Below are positions 25,112-36,290 of a stretch of DNA of 64,000 nt, piece after piece. Position 1 is the first letter of the stretch. Every line of letters begins with the position of its first letter. Where the stretch lies: positions 6,401,537-6,465,536 of the forward strand of contig NC_058155.1 of NCBI RefSeq assembly GCF_011075055.1. The letters run 5' to 3'. Source of the stretch: Mangifera indica (lineage: Eukaryota > Streptophyta > Magnoliopsida > Sapindales > Anacardiaceae). A program made the position numbers and the translations under genes. Below the pieces are notes generated by a model. That model was not told the origin of the DNA and made no database searches. It was given only the letters and a program-made list of their open reading frames with translations.

Positions 25112-26013
25112 GGGCAAAACACTATTTTTTATCCAAGTTTTAGCTCAAATTTAAAATCATACTCACAACAGTTAAAAAACTCAAATTCACACCCATAATC
25201 CAACTTATGTTAATTTTTACTATTAGAAGTAAGAGTAAAATGGTTATTTTACTGTTAATATTAAAAAAATATAAAATTTATTATCTTTTTCCTCCTAGAT
25301 TTAAAAAATAATAATAATTTCACCCTTGCCTAGAGTTTTCAAACTTTAAAAAGTAACATTTTCACCCTCAAACCAAGGGTTTCCATATTTTTGAAACTAT
25401 AGCCGCCCCTAGAAACTTTCAAAAATAATAGTTTCACCCTCACTTTTCAACTTCAGCTTTCAGCGTCCTCTCTAGCATTCTTTGATGCTTGAGCCAACAG
25501 TAAACATTAGTGCAACGAATAGATGTCTCTCTTCGTCTTACGATGGTGTGACAAAGAGACTCTTTTCATTGCACAAAGGTGCAACGAATAGATCTTCGTC
25601 TTTTTGTTGCACCACCTTTGCCTGTCGGGTCAAGAGAAGAAAGACGCTGAAGAGAACGTCGAAGGATGCTAGAAGCTAAAGTTGAAGAGTGGGGGGTGAA
25701 ATTGCTATTTTTGAAAGTCTGGAGGGCAACTACAGTTTAAAAAATATGAAAGTCCTAGGTTTGAGGGTGAAAATGTTACTTTTTAAAGTTTTCAAACTTT
25801 AGGTAAGGGTGAAATTATTAATTTTTAAAACCTAGAAGGAAAAGCTAATGAATTTTATATTTTTTATTAATAGTAAAATGACCATTTTACTCTTTCTTCT
25901 AACAAAAAAAAATTAATAAAAATTGGGTTATATATTGGAGTTTGAGGTTTTTAACTGTTGTGGGTGTCCTTTAAATTTGAGCTAAATTTTTGGTGGGAAA
26001 TAGTTCTTTGCCC
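25112..26013. mobile_element. Mutator-like long-TIR MITE, copy with a perfect 9-bp TSD
   Basis: A 902-bp inverted-repeat element. The left end GGGCAAAACACTATTTTTTA pairs with the right end GGTGGGAAATAGTTCTTTGCCC, and the arms extend well over 200 bp toward a CT/GA-rich centre. TAATATAAA flanks it on both sides (25103-25111, 26014-26022), an exact 9-bp duplication as made by Mutator-like transposases. No transposase is encoded; it is non-autonomous. Confidence 0.85.
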
Positions 26014-26190
26014 TAATATAAATATTGCAAATATTAAGCACTCTAGTATCACATTATCCAGTCACATCTCACCTTTCTTTTTCCCTTTTTTGCTTTTTTT
26101 TTTTTGGGGACCTAACCTAAACGACCAGAGAATCCCAGTTCACATTGCTGAAGGTGATCATGCTGGACAAATATACAAACATAAAATATA

Positions 26191-27155
26191 GGGAAAAGGA
26201 CTATTTCCCACCCAATTTTTAGGCTATTCTCAAACTTATACCCATGAGAGATGAAAAACTCATTTTCCCATCCATAGGCAAACTTATGTTAATTTTTTCT
26301 GTTAAAGGGAGGGATAAAATAGTTATTTTACTGTTTATATTAAAAAGTTATAAAGTTTATTCTCTCCGCCCCTCAGGTTTTAGAAACTAACATTTCACCT
26401 TTACTTAAAATTTTAAACTTTAAAAAGTAACATTTTCACACCTAAACCTAAGGTTTCCATATTTTTTTAAAACTTAGTCGCCCCCTATATCTTTTAAAAA
26501 TAACAGTTTCACCCCTATTCTTCAATTGCATCTTCTAACATTGTCTTCGACCTTCTCCTTCTCCTGGTGTGACGACGGTGGTGTGATAAAGAGATCTTCA
26601 TCACCTTGTTGCACGGTGTGATAAAGAGACGGAGATCTCTTCGTCGCACCACCGTGCGACAAAGAGGTCTCTCTTCATCGCTCCACCTAGATGACGAAGG
26701 ATGAAGCTTCGTCGTTCGTCGTCGCTTGTTACGTCATTCATATGTGACGACGAAGTGTCGTCCTTCATCTGTTCTTCCAGATCTAGATGACGCTTTGTCG
26801 TCCAGATTTGGGTGACGAAAGGTCATCCTTCGTCGTCCTTTATAGTCGGAGATGGGAGATCAGTGGAATGCGTCGACCGTCAGTGGTGGCCAAAGAAGGA
26901 AGCAAACCCTAGGGGTGAAATCTAAACTTTTCTAACTTTAAGGATGGGTTGAGGTGTTATTTTTTAAAACCTGGAGGGGAAAATGGTGAAATTTTAAAGT
27001 TTTAAAGTTTATAGATAAAATAATGTTTTTACCCCTGTCCCTAACTAAAAATTTAAACGACAGTTTGGTCATAGATGGAAAAAGGGGTTTTTCATCTCCC
27101 ATGGGTATAAGTTTGAAAATGGCCTAAAAATTGAGTGGGAAATAATCCTTTTCCC
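26191..27155. mobile_element. Mutator-like long-TIR MITE, 965 bp
   Basis: Ends GGGAAAAGGACTATTTCCCA and TGGGAAATAATCCTTTTCCC are inverted. Flanks are TAAAATATA (26182-26190) and TAAAATATC (27156-27164), 8 of 9 matching. The centre (26540-26880) is GC-richer and carries many GACGAAG/CTTCGTC words. The neighbouring copy of the family ends 177 bp upstream. Confidence 0.82.
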
Positions 27156-27839
27156 TAAAATATCCATCAAATCTTAACCTGAGCGAGACCAAATCTCGAT
27201 GGTCAAAACTGAAATCATGTCTGTATATATGGAATTTTGTGCCTAGTATTAGAAATACATTCATTTTCCTTGTTGAGTGCGTTTTGGCTTATTTAAAGAT
27301 TAAAAAAACTTTGTTAGATACGTGAATTTTGGGATATAGTAATCAAATCCGTAATCACTATATCAAATATGTGAGAGTTTCGTTTTGTATGATCTTGCTA
27401 TTTAATCACAAATTAATCAGTTAAATTTTAAAAACAAATATACATCCACAGGGTTTGAAAAACCCAAACTCCCACCCCTAGGCTAATTTTTGTTAAAATT
27501 TTCTATTAGAGGTAAAAGTAAAATTGTTATTTTATCTCTAAATCCTAAAAATTTATATTATTTTTCACATCTGCCATAACTCATCCAGCGATGGCCACAG
27601 CCTCAGTTCCTCCATTTTCCTCCCTTCTCTTTTTGCCATAATCGATGACATCCAATTACAAGCACCCAAATACCAATTAACGATGAAACATGATGATCGA
27701 AAATGAAGAGGCAAATTTGAATCAGTGACAAATGACAAGAATCCATCGTATTTTTCATCAATTTGACTTTAGAGGAAGATGAATCGTACGTCAAAAGCTT
27801 TGTTTGATGTCAATTCAAAGAAAAATGCAATGGATTTGA

Positions 27840-28380
27840 CAACAACAATGTCTGCTAGCAATCATTTCAGGGATGTAGCAACCTTAGGTACATTTAGGGG
27901 TAATTTAGTCAGTTTGGCATGATCCAGGTCTTCCGAGAGGTTTGACAATGTTGAATTATCAAAGTCAAACTTGTGGGACCCTTATGCTAATAATTTCAAA
28001 TCATGCTCGCAGGATTTTTGCAGTGTGAATCTTAGGGATGCTCGTCCCACTTGAAGGGATGGTTGTCCTAGGTGTGCTTTCCAACGATTATAAAACTTCT
28101 CTTAGTGTTGCATTAAGGGTTACGCATTCTAACCCTAAACTCATTTTTCACAGAGAGAGTAGTAAGGATTGAGAGCCTTGGAAGGCTATCAGATTTTTAC
28201 CATGAGAAAACTAAGTATCTTCGGAAAAGAGGTAGACGAAATTATCTACCAGCAAACAAAACAAACGCACAAGTGATGATACATCTAGTCAGCAAACAAT
28301 CAATTTAGCCTTTTTCTAGAATATCCCCTAATAACCCAACTGCCTTATGTCAATATACCTTAGTGTCTCAGACACTTATC
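27840..28380 (+). other. GC-richer block with promoter-like features, unrecognised
   Basis: Less AT-rich than its surroundings, with no ORF over 60 codons. A TATA-like ATTATAAAAC is at about 28089. Some 40 bp on lies a leader-like stretch ending in an AGAGAGAGTAGTAAGG-type run and AAAACTAAGTATCTTCGG. It could be a U3/R region of an unidentified LTR, but no partner copy exists in the window. Confidence 0.25.
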
Positions 28381-28382
28381 AA

Positions 28383-28620
28383 GTAGACGTCTTAAACGCC
28401 TCTTACCATAAATAAGTCATCACTCATAATGCGCTTTGGTAGGACGTCTTAGACATCTCTTACACCTTGTCAAGAATCGGGATGAACATCCCATACATCT
28501 CTCATACACAGTATATTCTTGAAACGAACGTCCTAGACATCGCTTATTCTAAACCCATATCAGAATGGATATCCCAAACATCTCTTACATCCTTTGACAT
28601 CGCACGAAAGGCAAAAATGT
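28383..28620. repeat. Degenerate minisatellite, about 42-60 bp period
   Basis: Five successive units carry variants of GACGTCTTAGACATCTCTTAC: GACGTCTTAAACGCCTCTTAC (28387), GACGTCTTAGACATCTCTTAC (28442), GAACATCCCATACATCTCTC (28484), GAACGTCCTAGACATCGCTT (28526) and GATATCCCAAACATCTCTTAC (28567). The spacers between them differ. Confidence 0.6.
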
Positions 28621-29096
28621 CTTTTCTCTAGCCCTCGATATGGTATACTTTCATACCATAGGGGACGACCATCTTACACTAGGGAACAGTCGTTGTTTCC
28701 CCTTATGAGGGATGGCTGCACTAGAAAGTGATGGGATGACCCTTCCTCTCTAACCTAGTTCTCACATGTCAAATAGTTTATGCTTTGAAGTCACCTATCC
28801 AACCATTATGCTTAATGCAACCGCCATCTCCAACCTTGTGATGGGACGGTTGTCCCATTCCTATTAAGATGAGTGTCCCCCACCTCTAAAAGCTATGAAA
28901 TCTTGTCGATTCGACAACAACTCCCACAACTAAAATATCTCGAATCAACCCAAGACTCCCCTACTTTATTCCATTAATCAAAACTAGTCCAAAGACACCT
29001 ATAGCACAACAATCACAACAACCCGTAGCAAAAATCAAAGAAATTCATATATATGTTCTTCATATCCTATCATCATCATGGCCATATTCACGTACA

Positions 29097-29217
<121 letters not shown>

Positions 29218-29309
29218 ACATCATAATATAACTAATCTAAATACAAATTATATAGATATGTTTAGTAAACGTCTACTTGATAACTTGGGTGAGAAATAGT
29301 CCTTTGGCC

Positions 29310-30287
29310 TTCATTATAATTAAAATTAAAATTACCTTTAAGAGGATTTATACGATAATAATCAAAATTCTATGAATTATATATGTAATCAAGAAAATAA
29401 AATAATACATGTGTTACCTTCATTTCTAACTTTAAGTAAACCCTTGATGCAACTTTTATTCTTCACCTATAATTTCATTTAAAATTCACTTAAAAATCAA
29501 TGATATTTGACAATAAATTCGTCATAATACAAATAACCATACGATTATATTATTTTTTTATATTTTTTAAGGATTAAATTTGAATTCATAATGTATTTGG
29601 GGTAGACATGATTTGCTCCTAATTTCAATAACTCTAATAATATGAATAACTTTAATTTTAATCTCATTCTTTCATCAATTTATCATCATATAAGTGAATT
29701 TGAGCTAGGAGTATAATAGCATGTTTGGTTTATTCAGTTTTGCTTGAAATTTATTTGGAAATTAAAAAAATCATGGGTAGGAGCAATGGTAAGAGGATCA
29801 TGTCTACCTTATTTTTCTTTATCAATTCTCAGTTGTTATTGTGAATTTAATTATAAATATGATTGTTGATATTGTTTCTATGATTTAGGGTTAGGATTTG
29901 TGCAAAATGTGGAAAAAATCTTGGATAAAAGTAAGGTAGGAGTAAATGCTCCTAGTCTTTATAAGGTAAGACTTAAACTCACTAGGGTAACTACAAATGT
30001 TACAAAAATCTTCCCTTTTTTGTAACTTATATTAGAAATGTGTCTCCTAGTAGTAGATAGATGATGTGGCTAGTTGTTGTATGTAATTCAGATACTCAAT
30101 TTCACCCATATAATGTTGTTTTCGTATATTTTTGTGTAATTTTATATTGCTTTCATATGCCTTTTGAATTCATACCCTCTTGTTGATGTTATCCCATGGG
30201 ACAACAAAATTTTGTTATTGTCATTTGTCAATAACTAATTTAATGTATCATTTGTTTTTTATATTTATTTTATCATTTTCATTACAT

Positions 30288-30342
<55 letters not shown>

Positions 30343-30712
30343 ATGCATTAAACAACTATAATTTAATTAATATTTATTTTATACAAAATATTTGAAAATA
30401 AATAATTTTTAATAGATTTAAATTATACTTAAAAACAGATTAAATCAATTTTTTTTAATGATTCGGTCGATATAAAACCTCAAATGGTTTACTCTTATCA
30501 TTCAAATTGTTGTTTAGTACACGTCCAATCCATCGCATTACATTTTTTGTTTCGTTGCACTTCTATCTTTGATTGATTTCCAAAAGAGAGTTCAAAGCCT
30601 TCAAAAATCCTTCTATGTAGTTTCTTGTTCAATTATCAGTATTCTCTAATTCTCACTAACATATCTCATTATGTTGTTATTTGGAAATATCTATTACCCT
30701 ATTTACTTTAAA
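29310..30712. other. AT-rich spacer, no gene
   Basis: Only the TA run at 30290-30339 stands out. Confidence 0.5.
30290..30339. repeat. (TA)n microsatellite
   Basis: Uninterrupted TA dinucleotides, about 25 units. Confidence 0.97.
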
Positions 30713-30721
30713 CAAAATAAA

Positions 30722-31510
30722 GGCCAAAGGACTTATTCCCAACCAAAATATGTTGATTTTTCAAGTTTCTAATTTTTTTAACTTTAAAAATCTCATTTAC
30801 TTACCCATAGATGGTTAAAATTAATGAAACTCTAATTCATTAAAATTTTATCTCAATTTCTCCCATGAATTTTAAAAACTAATAATTTTCTCCCCTAAGT
30901 CAAATTTCAAAAAATCATATTTCCCCCTTAGGGTTTAGTTTCAATATCCAACCACTCTCTTTCGTGTCATCATCAATCATCAATCATCTCTCCCTCTTGA
31001 TAGCTCCCTTTCCTTCAGTAATTTGCCTCAATGAGACCCTAACCCCTTAAACATTGTGCAATGTTGTTTGAAAAGACGAATCGTCTTCCTAGACGACAAA
31101 GATAAAATCGATCATCAATCTTGTCTTCATCATCTAAAAAGATTATTTGTCTTCCCAGATGATGTTGCACAGTGTCGAAGAGGTTGGGGTTTTGTTAAGG
31201 TAAACCGTTAAGAGAGAGAGATGACCGACAATGACATCAGATAAAGTGACCAAATATTGAAACTAAACTTTAAAGAAGAAATGTGATTTTTTAAAATTTG
31301 GTTTAGGGGAGAAAATGTAAGTTTTTTGAATTTATAGGGGGAAAGAAGATAAAATTTTAGTTTATTTTTAATAATACATATAAAATAATGATTTGACCCT
31401 AAAAAATTAACAGACTTAACAGTCTATAATTGGGTAAATAGGATTTTCAAAGTTAAGGGATAAGAACTTGGGAATGCAACATACTTTGGGTGGGAATATG
31501 TCCTTTAGCC
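30722..31510. mobile_element. Mutator-like long-TIR MITE, 789 bp
   Basis: Ends GGCCAAAGGACTTATTCCCA and the inverted ATATGTCCTTTAGCC; CAAAATAAA exactly duplicated (30713-30721, 31511-31519). The interior contains a further imperfect inverted repeat around GATGAAGACAAG. Confidence 0.85.
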
Positions 31511-31539
31511 CAAAATAAAATATAAGGTAATTAATTATA

Positions 31540-31900
31540 GGCCAAAGGACTATTTCCCACTAAAATTTTAATGTAAAGACAAATACATATTTATGAGGTT
31601 TCAAAAACTCAAATACTCACCAATACACCAACTAATGTTAAAATTTTCTGTTAGGATTAAGAGTAAAATCATTATTTTGCTAATAATATTAAAAAATATT
31701 TAATTTTATCTCATTCCCTCAGGTTTTGAAAATTGGCATTTCACCCTCTCAACTTTAACTTTAAAAAGTAACTTTTCTCCCTCAAAACCCTACGGTTTTC
31801 TCCCTTTTCCGGTAACGGGGATAGCAATAATCACTAGCTTATGCATTTTCCTCCCTTCTCCAATTGCCACCGCTGACAAAATCCAATGACAAGCGAAGAA
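31540..31900. mobile_element. Left half of a Mutator-like MITE
   Basis: Starts with GGCCAAAGGACTATTTCCCA and runs through the typical left arm (TTTCACCCTC, TAGGATTAAGAGTAAAATC). It fades into the copia left LTR region; no right arm found. It begins 20 bp after the TSD of the previous MITE. Confidence 0.6.
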
Positions 31901-32268
31901 GCCCCAATGACGAATAATAGAAACAACATATTTTTTTTGTTTCGGAGCCAATTTAATGATCATGAAAATTGTCGAACACTAACCTTCATCAACAAGTCTG
32001 TGGCATATCCTTATGATTCTTTCGGGTTTTTTCCTCAATCCTCTTTGATGGTTCAGCAAGGAAGATTAAATCCTACTGTTCTACTTTTGTGTTTTCTTGT
32101 AATTGATTTAATGGTGTAGATTTTTTTTCATAAGGATCGTCGCCTCGGAATCCCATTTGTATAGATATTTTGTATACTTTTCATGTTGTGATTAAGTAGA
32201 GAAGAAGTAATTTCGTAGTAAAAAAAAAAAATTTTATGTGTTATTTTCTGTTAAACATAATTCTCTTC

Positions 32269-32280
32269 TAGTATCAGAGC
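32269..32280 (+). other. Retrotransposon primer-binding site (tRNA-iMet)
   Basis: TAGTATCAGAGC directly after the left LTR remnant of the copia element; differs by one base from the canonical TGGTATCAGAGC. Confidence 0.7.
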
Positions 32281-32429
32281 CCTAGATTAACGTGGAATTG
32301 CTAATTTTTCTTCTAAGTTCAATATACCCCACCCACCATTCCAAAGAAATTCAATTCGTCTAAACTGATTCTGAATTCCACAATGTCACAATTTGGAGAT
32401 CTCTTACTCTCGAATCTACAACCCTACAA

Positions 32430-33125
32430 TCCTAAACTCACTAAAGATAATTATAGAAAATAGCGATGGCATATGCTCTTTGCAATTGGAGCACATGAAG
32501 TTGAAAATCACCTTAGAGGTCTACTACTTTGTCCATCTATTAGTATCCTAAATGTAAGGTATAAAACTTGGATTTTTCATTGGAAAATATGGACAACTAA
32601 TATGGGGTTTAAATGGTTTTAGGCTATTTTATCTTAATAATTAGCTTTTGAGATGTGGTTTGTTCGAAGTTCGTATTATTTGGTATTATAGCTATTGCCA
32701 CATCTCCCAATTATAGTCGTACGACAGAGATAGTGACATTGACATTACAGTGTTTGTTAAGCCATAGTAAGAAGCTAGCGCATAGTCAACTCACTTGAAT
32801 GTCAGGATTGTGGAACGTGATAGTATATTAGTATCCCAAGTGCGTATCACCATCTCTTGTCGTTTTTGTTAAAAATGAAAATAGTTTTGGCGTTATAAAA
32901 CAACATAATCAACAATATTCAATCTGGAAAAGGATAGATAAATTTTTAATGATCAGGTTGTTGGCATCAATTTTGAAGCCTATGTGAAACATTTATGAAT
33001 ACCTGGCAAAATCGTTTTATTACCAAATTTAATATTAGAGTATTGCATTTGAAAACAAATTGACAGACTTTAGGAAAGGAATGTTGACCATCAATAAGTA
33101 TGTTAATGTTTTATTTTACCGAGTT
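32430..33125 (+). pseudogene. copia gag fragment, N-terminal part
   Basis: Reading through stops, the plus strand gives LTKDNYRK, then RWHMLFAIGAHEVENHLRG near 32440-32520. This matches the copia gag start, where an NY..W..M motif leads into a loop. FENKLTDFRKGMLTINKYV at about 33050-33110 matches the later helical part of gag. The frame is interrupted more than once. Not functional. Confidence 0.65.
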
Positions 33126-33167
33126 CGAATATTAGTCAGAGATTTGGATCGATTTTCAATCGAGAAT

Positions 33168-33743
33168 TGCACAAGAATCATATAATGAACCATACACAAA
33201 TCAACACACCAAATTTACTTGGTTCGAGTTCAAAAGATTAGAACCCTACATCCAAGGTCGAGGAATCCTCTAGCAAATCCACTAATTAGTAAGAAAAATA
33301 GTACAACTTACAGATTCAGAAGCCAATATAACATTACAGACACAAACAAAAACGAATCCAGCCTTGCCGACTCAAATCCTTCCTAAACCCGAGCACCACA
33401 ACAACCTTGTATACTGACTTAAGAGTTTAGACAACTAGATCTAAGAAAATATAGTGGATTCATGCATTTTTTATAAACCCTAGCAGAGAAGATATGAGGA
33501 ACCAGAGAGAAAATAATATTCACACCCAAAGGCACCTTATTTTTCTTCTAAGAAACAACCAACTTAAAATGCCTTTCTTTTTTTTCCCTTCTCAAAACCA
33601 ACTAATGGTTTATATCCATTAGTTAAAACACTTAATCAGACAAAGACAAAACTGCCCTTGGACAATAACTATAGCCCAAACTTTGCTCAAACTTTTGCTC
33701 CTAATTACAAGAGTGCCATTAGTTTTTATGTCACAGATTCACA
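33168..33743 (-). mobile_element. 3' LTR of the nested minus-strand copia fragment
   Basis: On the minus strand, a purine-rich AAGGTGGAG precedes TGTGAATCTGTGACATAA at 33743. The block has a TATA-like TTTATAAAAA near 33471-33480 and ends near TGTGCA at 33168. Length about 576 bp, normal for a copia LTR. It follows the RNase H stop codon (33805) by ~60 bp, as expected. Exact ends are inferred from TG..CA. Confidence 0.65.
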
Positions 33744-33804
33744 AAACTCCACCTTGACAAAAAAAACTAACATAGCTAAGGATTCTCTATAGACCACAAC
33801 ACAC

Positions 33805-34155
33805 TTACACTGAACAAATTTTGAGCAAATTTAGGGCATCCTTAAACTTACTCAATGGCACAGGCTTTGTTAAGATGTCAGTTGGATCTGTTAATATTTT
33901 CTTCATATTAACTTTACCAGCAGCTAACACATCTTTGATGAAATTTAGCCTTACATCAATGTGTTTAGTCCTCTCATGAAATACAGAATTTCTAGACAAG
34001 TGAATAGCACTCTGTGAATCATTGCAGACTTCTGGAACATCAATATTCAGCCCCAACTCAGAAATAATTCCCTTCAGCCATAGTGCTTCTTTAACTGCTT
34101 CAGTTAATGTTATATATTCAGCCTCAGTTGTTGAAAGTGCCACAATGTGTTGCAA
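33805..34155 (-). pseudogene. copia RNase H C-terminal fragment, minus strand
   Basis: An open 116-codon stretch gives the Ty1/copia RNase H end: HIVALSTTEAEYITL, then ALWLKGIISELGL, CNDSQSAIHLSRN, ERTKHIDVRLNFI and the terminal LTKPVPLSKF. These are the conserved C-terminal motifs of the family, with the DSQSA aspartate present. It starts abruptly at 34155, so everything upstream in pol is absent. Its 3' LTR follows at 33743-33168. It is the 3' end of a second copia element in the opposite orientation. Confidence 0.88.
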
Positions 34156-34265
34156 AGTATGTGAGAAAGATGAAGTAATTTATAGTCTAAGCTCTAATGA
34201 TCCAATAGTTACTAAGGAAGAGGTAATTAGTTACATAATTGATGGTGTATGTCCTAAGTTTAATC
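34150..34265 (+). pseudogene. copia gag fragment, downstream half
   Basis: On the plus strand, after the nested fragment, VIYSLSSNDPIVTKEEVISY then IIDGVCPKFNLVIV matches the copia gag segment around 'DSL...P.....L..YIL.GL...Y...V'. It continues the gag interrupted near 33125-33165, so the minus-strand fragment lies inside gag. Confidence 0.55.
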
Positions 34266-34289
34266 TTGTAATTGTAAGGTTTTCAAAGT

Positions 34290-35110
34290 ATCGATAATCG
34301 ATAGCACAACGAAATTTAAAATTTTAAAACTAAAACAATCTTGAAAGCTCCAGTTAGGATATCCGTTTTAAACATAAAATTCATGAAACATATAAAACAC
34401 TCATAGGGTCTTCTATAATTATACTTGTGTTAATGGTTTTTTCAACTTTCACGTGGCTAGAGAAAGTACGTTATCCAACCCTCACAAGACGACGTCTTGG
34501 TATCCATGCGGTGCATAAACATAAACAAAGGAAATCCAAGCGAATAGGCTATTAGGGCTCTTGATTGAAATTACTGTTCATGATAGAAGGAGAAAGAGTG
34601 CAGAACTAATGGCTAGGGATTTGTTCTATGTCTGCTTCCTTTATTTTTACATGAAAAACGTGTCTTTTATATATATGTGTAGGTATACGAGCACGTTTGG
34701 AATTTCAAGCGCACACGACACCCTCAACACACATGTATGGCTAGCATGTAAGATACACAACCGGCATTTTGAGGGCCATTTACACTATTGGCACACTTAT
34801 ATGTGTCGACCGACATGACCAAGGGTTGCACGACTGGCATACATATGTGTGCCAGTCGACATGCCTAAGCCTTGATATGTGTTGGCCGACATGGCCACAA
34901 ACTTGTATGACTGGCAGACATTTATGTGCCAACCAACAAGTTTTTATTACAAGATGTCAACTGGTATCATGCATTTGCATGGTTGACACCTCTCTCACCA
35001 AGTGCACGGTTGGCACTCGGTCAAGGCATGGTCTAATCGAGCCCTCTCAACCAGTTGGACAAACCCGGTCCATTCGTGATCTCTCTCTCGGCCTTGAACA
35101 CTAGGATTAT
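34290..35110 (-). mobile_element. LTR-like family copy inside the broken copia element
   Basis: Minus-strand copy of the 20880-22629 family. It has CACTCATAGGGTCTTCTATAA and the GGTATCCATGCGGTGCATAAA block near 34500-34520, and a TATA-like TATATATAAAAG at about 34666-34678. Upstream (34770-35000) is a degenerate tandem array of GACTGGCA/TGCCAGTC words. It separates the copia gag fragment on its left from the copia integrase on its right. Confidence 0.45.
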
Positions 35111-35509
35111 CAACAAACAATCCACTCTTATAAGTTTGATATAACTCTTTTATGCATGCTCTCTATCAAATCGGTAGTATCTGAATTCAAAGTGGATTTG
35201 GGCACAAACTAAGATTATAATTTTACATGATTGTAATTCTACATGATTGAATGATTATAATTCTGCATGATTATAATTCCTTGGTTATTAAATACAGTGA
35301 ATATAATTTTGTTGATGCATGATTATGAATTTGTAATTAAATTTTATTGTAAAGAACACATAATCAGACCAAAATTTTTCAGATTTTTACATAAAATTGA
35401 AAATCTCATTAGATCAGTTGATCAGGACAGATCGACCTGTTTGACCAAAACTAAATCTCAAAACGGTTTATGGACCAGTTCGGTTCTGAAAACCTTGTTT
35501 TGTAAAGGC

Positions 35510-35755
35510 TAAATGTGCTTTGCAAAAATTTGAGCAGAGATTGAATAAGAACTCAAATTATATATGTGCAAGGGAGTCCAATGAGTATGACAACTCAAGT
35601 TGGAGTAAGAAGTAATGAAGGAAAATATGCAAAACTATATTTTGCAAATGCTTATAATAATGCAGTACAAAACAGACATGGTCAGAATAATATGAATTCT
35701 GATGTGTATGAAAATAATCAAAACTTTCAAGGCCAAAATAACATAGATTCTTAGC
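35510..35755 (+). pseudogene. Late gag-like copia fragment
   Basis: ALQKFEQRLNKNSNY at about 35517-35560 resembles the copia gag segment with an 'EQRLE' core. An Asn/Gln-rich stretch (NNAVQNRHGQNN, ENNQNFQGQNN) follows, as often precedes the gag zinc knuckle. No zinc knuckle is seen before integrase begins, so a deletion probably joins gag to integrase here. Confidence 0.4.
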
Positions 35756-35799
35756 TGGCATTTGAGATCACGGCATCCCTATGTACACTTCTCATGACT

Positions 35800-36290
35800 A
35801 TACATGATTTACTTGAATATTTCCTTCAAGAGAAAATTTTAAAGTTACGGAGAAATTCATAAAGTTTCGTCGGTTAGTAGAAAAACAAATTGATAAAAAA
35901 TGGATAGCTCTTCAAAGTGACTTAGGAGAAGACGATAGAACATTAATTCCTTATCTGCAACCACAAGAAATACTTTTTTAGGAATCCTTGTCCTCATACT
36001 CATCAACAGAATGATAAAACTAAAAGAAAATATAGACACATTATTGAAACAGGCTTAGTGCTTTTATCCCAAGCTGGGATGCCACTTGCATACTAGTGGA
36101 CAACTTTTCTTACAATTGTCTATCTCATAAATATACTATCTTTAACAAATTTGTCTTCGAATTCGCCTTACCAATCACTATTTAGCAAGAAACCGAATTA
36201 CAAATTTTTTTAGACCTTTGGATGTGCTTCTTTTCTTCTCCTTAGACCTTATAACAAACATTTGTTTTAGAAAAGATGAAGTGTTGAATC
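35800..36290 (+). pseudogene. copia integrase fragment
   Basis: With stops and frameshifts the plus strand reads HDYT*FT*IFP, FIKFRRLVEKQIDKKW, ALQSDLGEDDRTLIPYL, then SLSSYSSTE shifting frame to a PHTHQQN-like stretch. KRKYRHIIET, LLSQAGMPLAY and SPYQSLF follow. This is the copia integrase core with D-E region motifs and the segment after it. It lies on the same strand as the gag pieces. Confidence 0.75.

Larger units (their letters stand above)
24600..27290. repeat. Segmental duplication unit D (partial)
   Basis: Collinear with 12660-13420 of unit B once the two MITEs (25112-26013, 26191-27155) are removed. Shared blocks include GCAGAAG(G/A)(G/A)TCC.GATTCCAAATAA, GGCCAAAGGGG(T/C)TGATCAAG, AAGATTGTGTG(G/A)TTGAC, CCAGTCACATCTCACCTTTC and GTCAAAACTGAAATC. 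It lies beyond the gypsy remnant and the long LTR, which therefore separate it from unit C. Confidence 0.75.

Noticed and set aside
25112..27155. Recurrent GACGAAG/CTTCGTC words resembling a CRISPR-like or tandem array
   Set aside because: They are unevenly spaced and lie in the loops of inverted-repeat MITEs; this is a plant genome.
33215..33245. GGTTCGAGTTC resembling a tRNA T-loop
   Set aside because: No acceptor or anticodon stems around it; it lies in a copia LTR.
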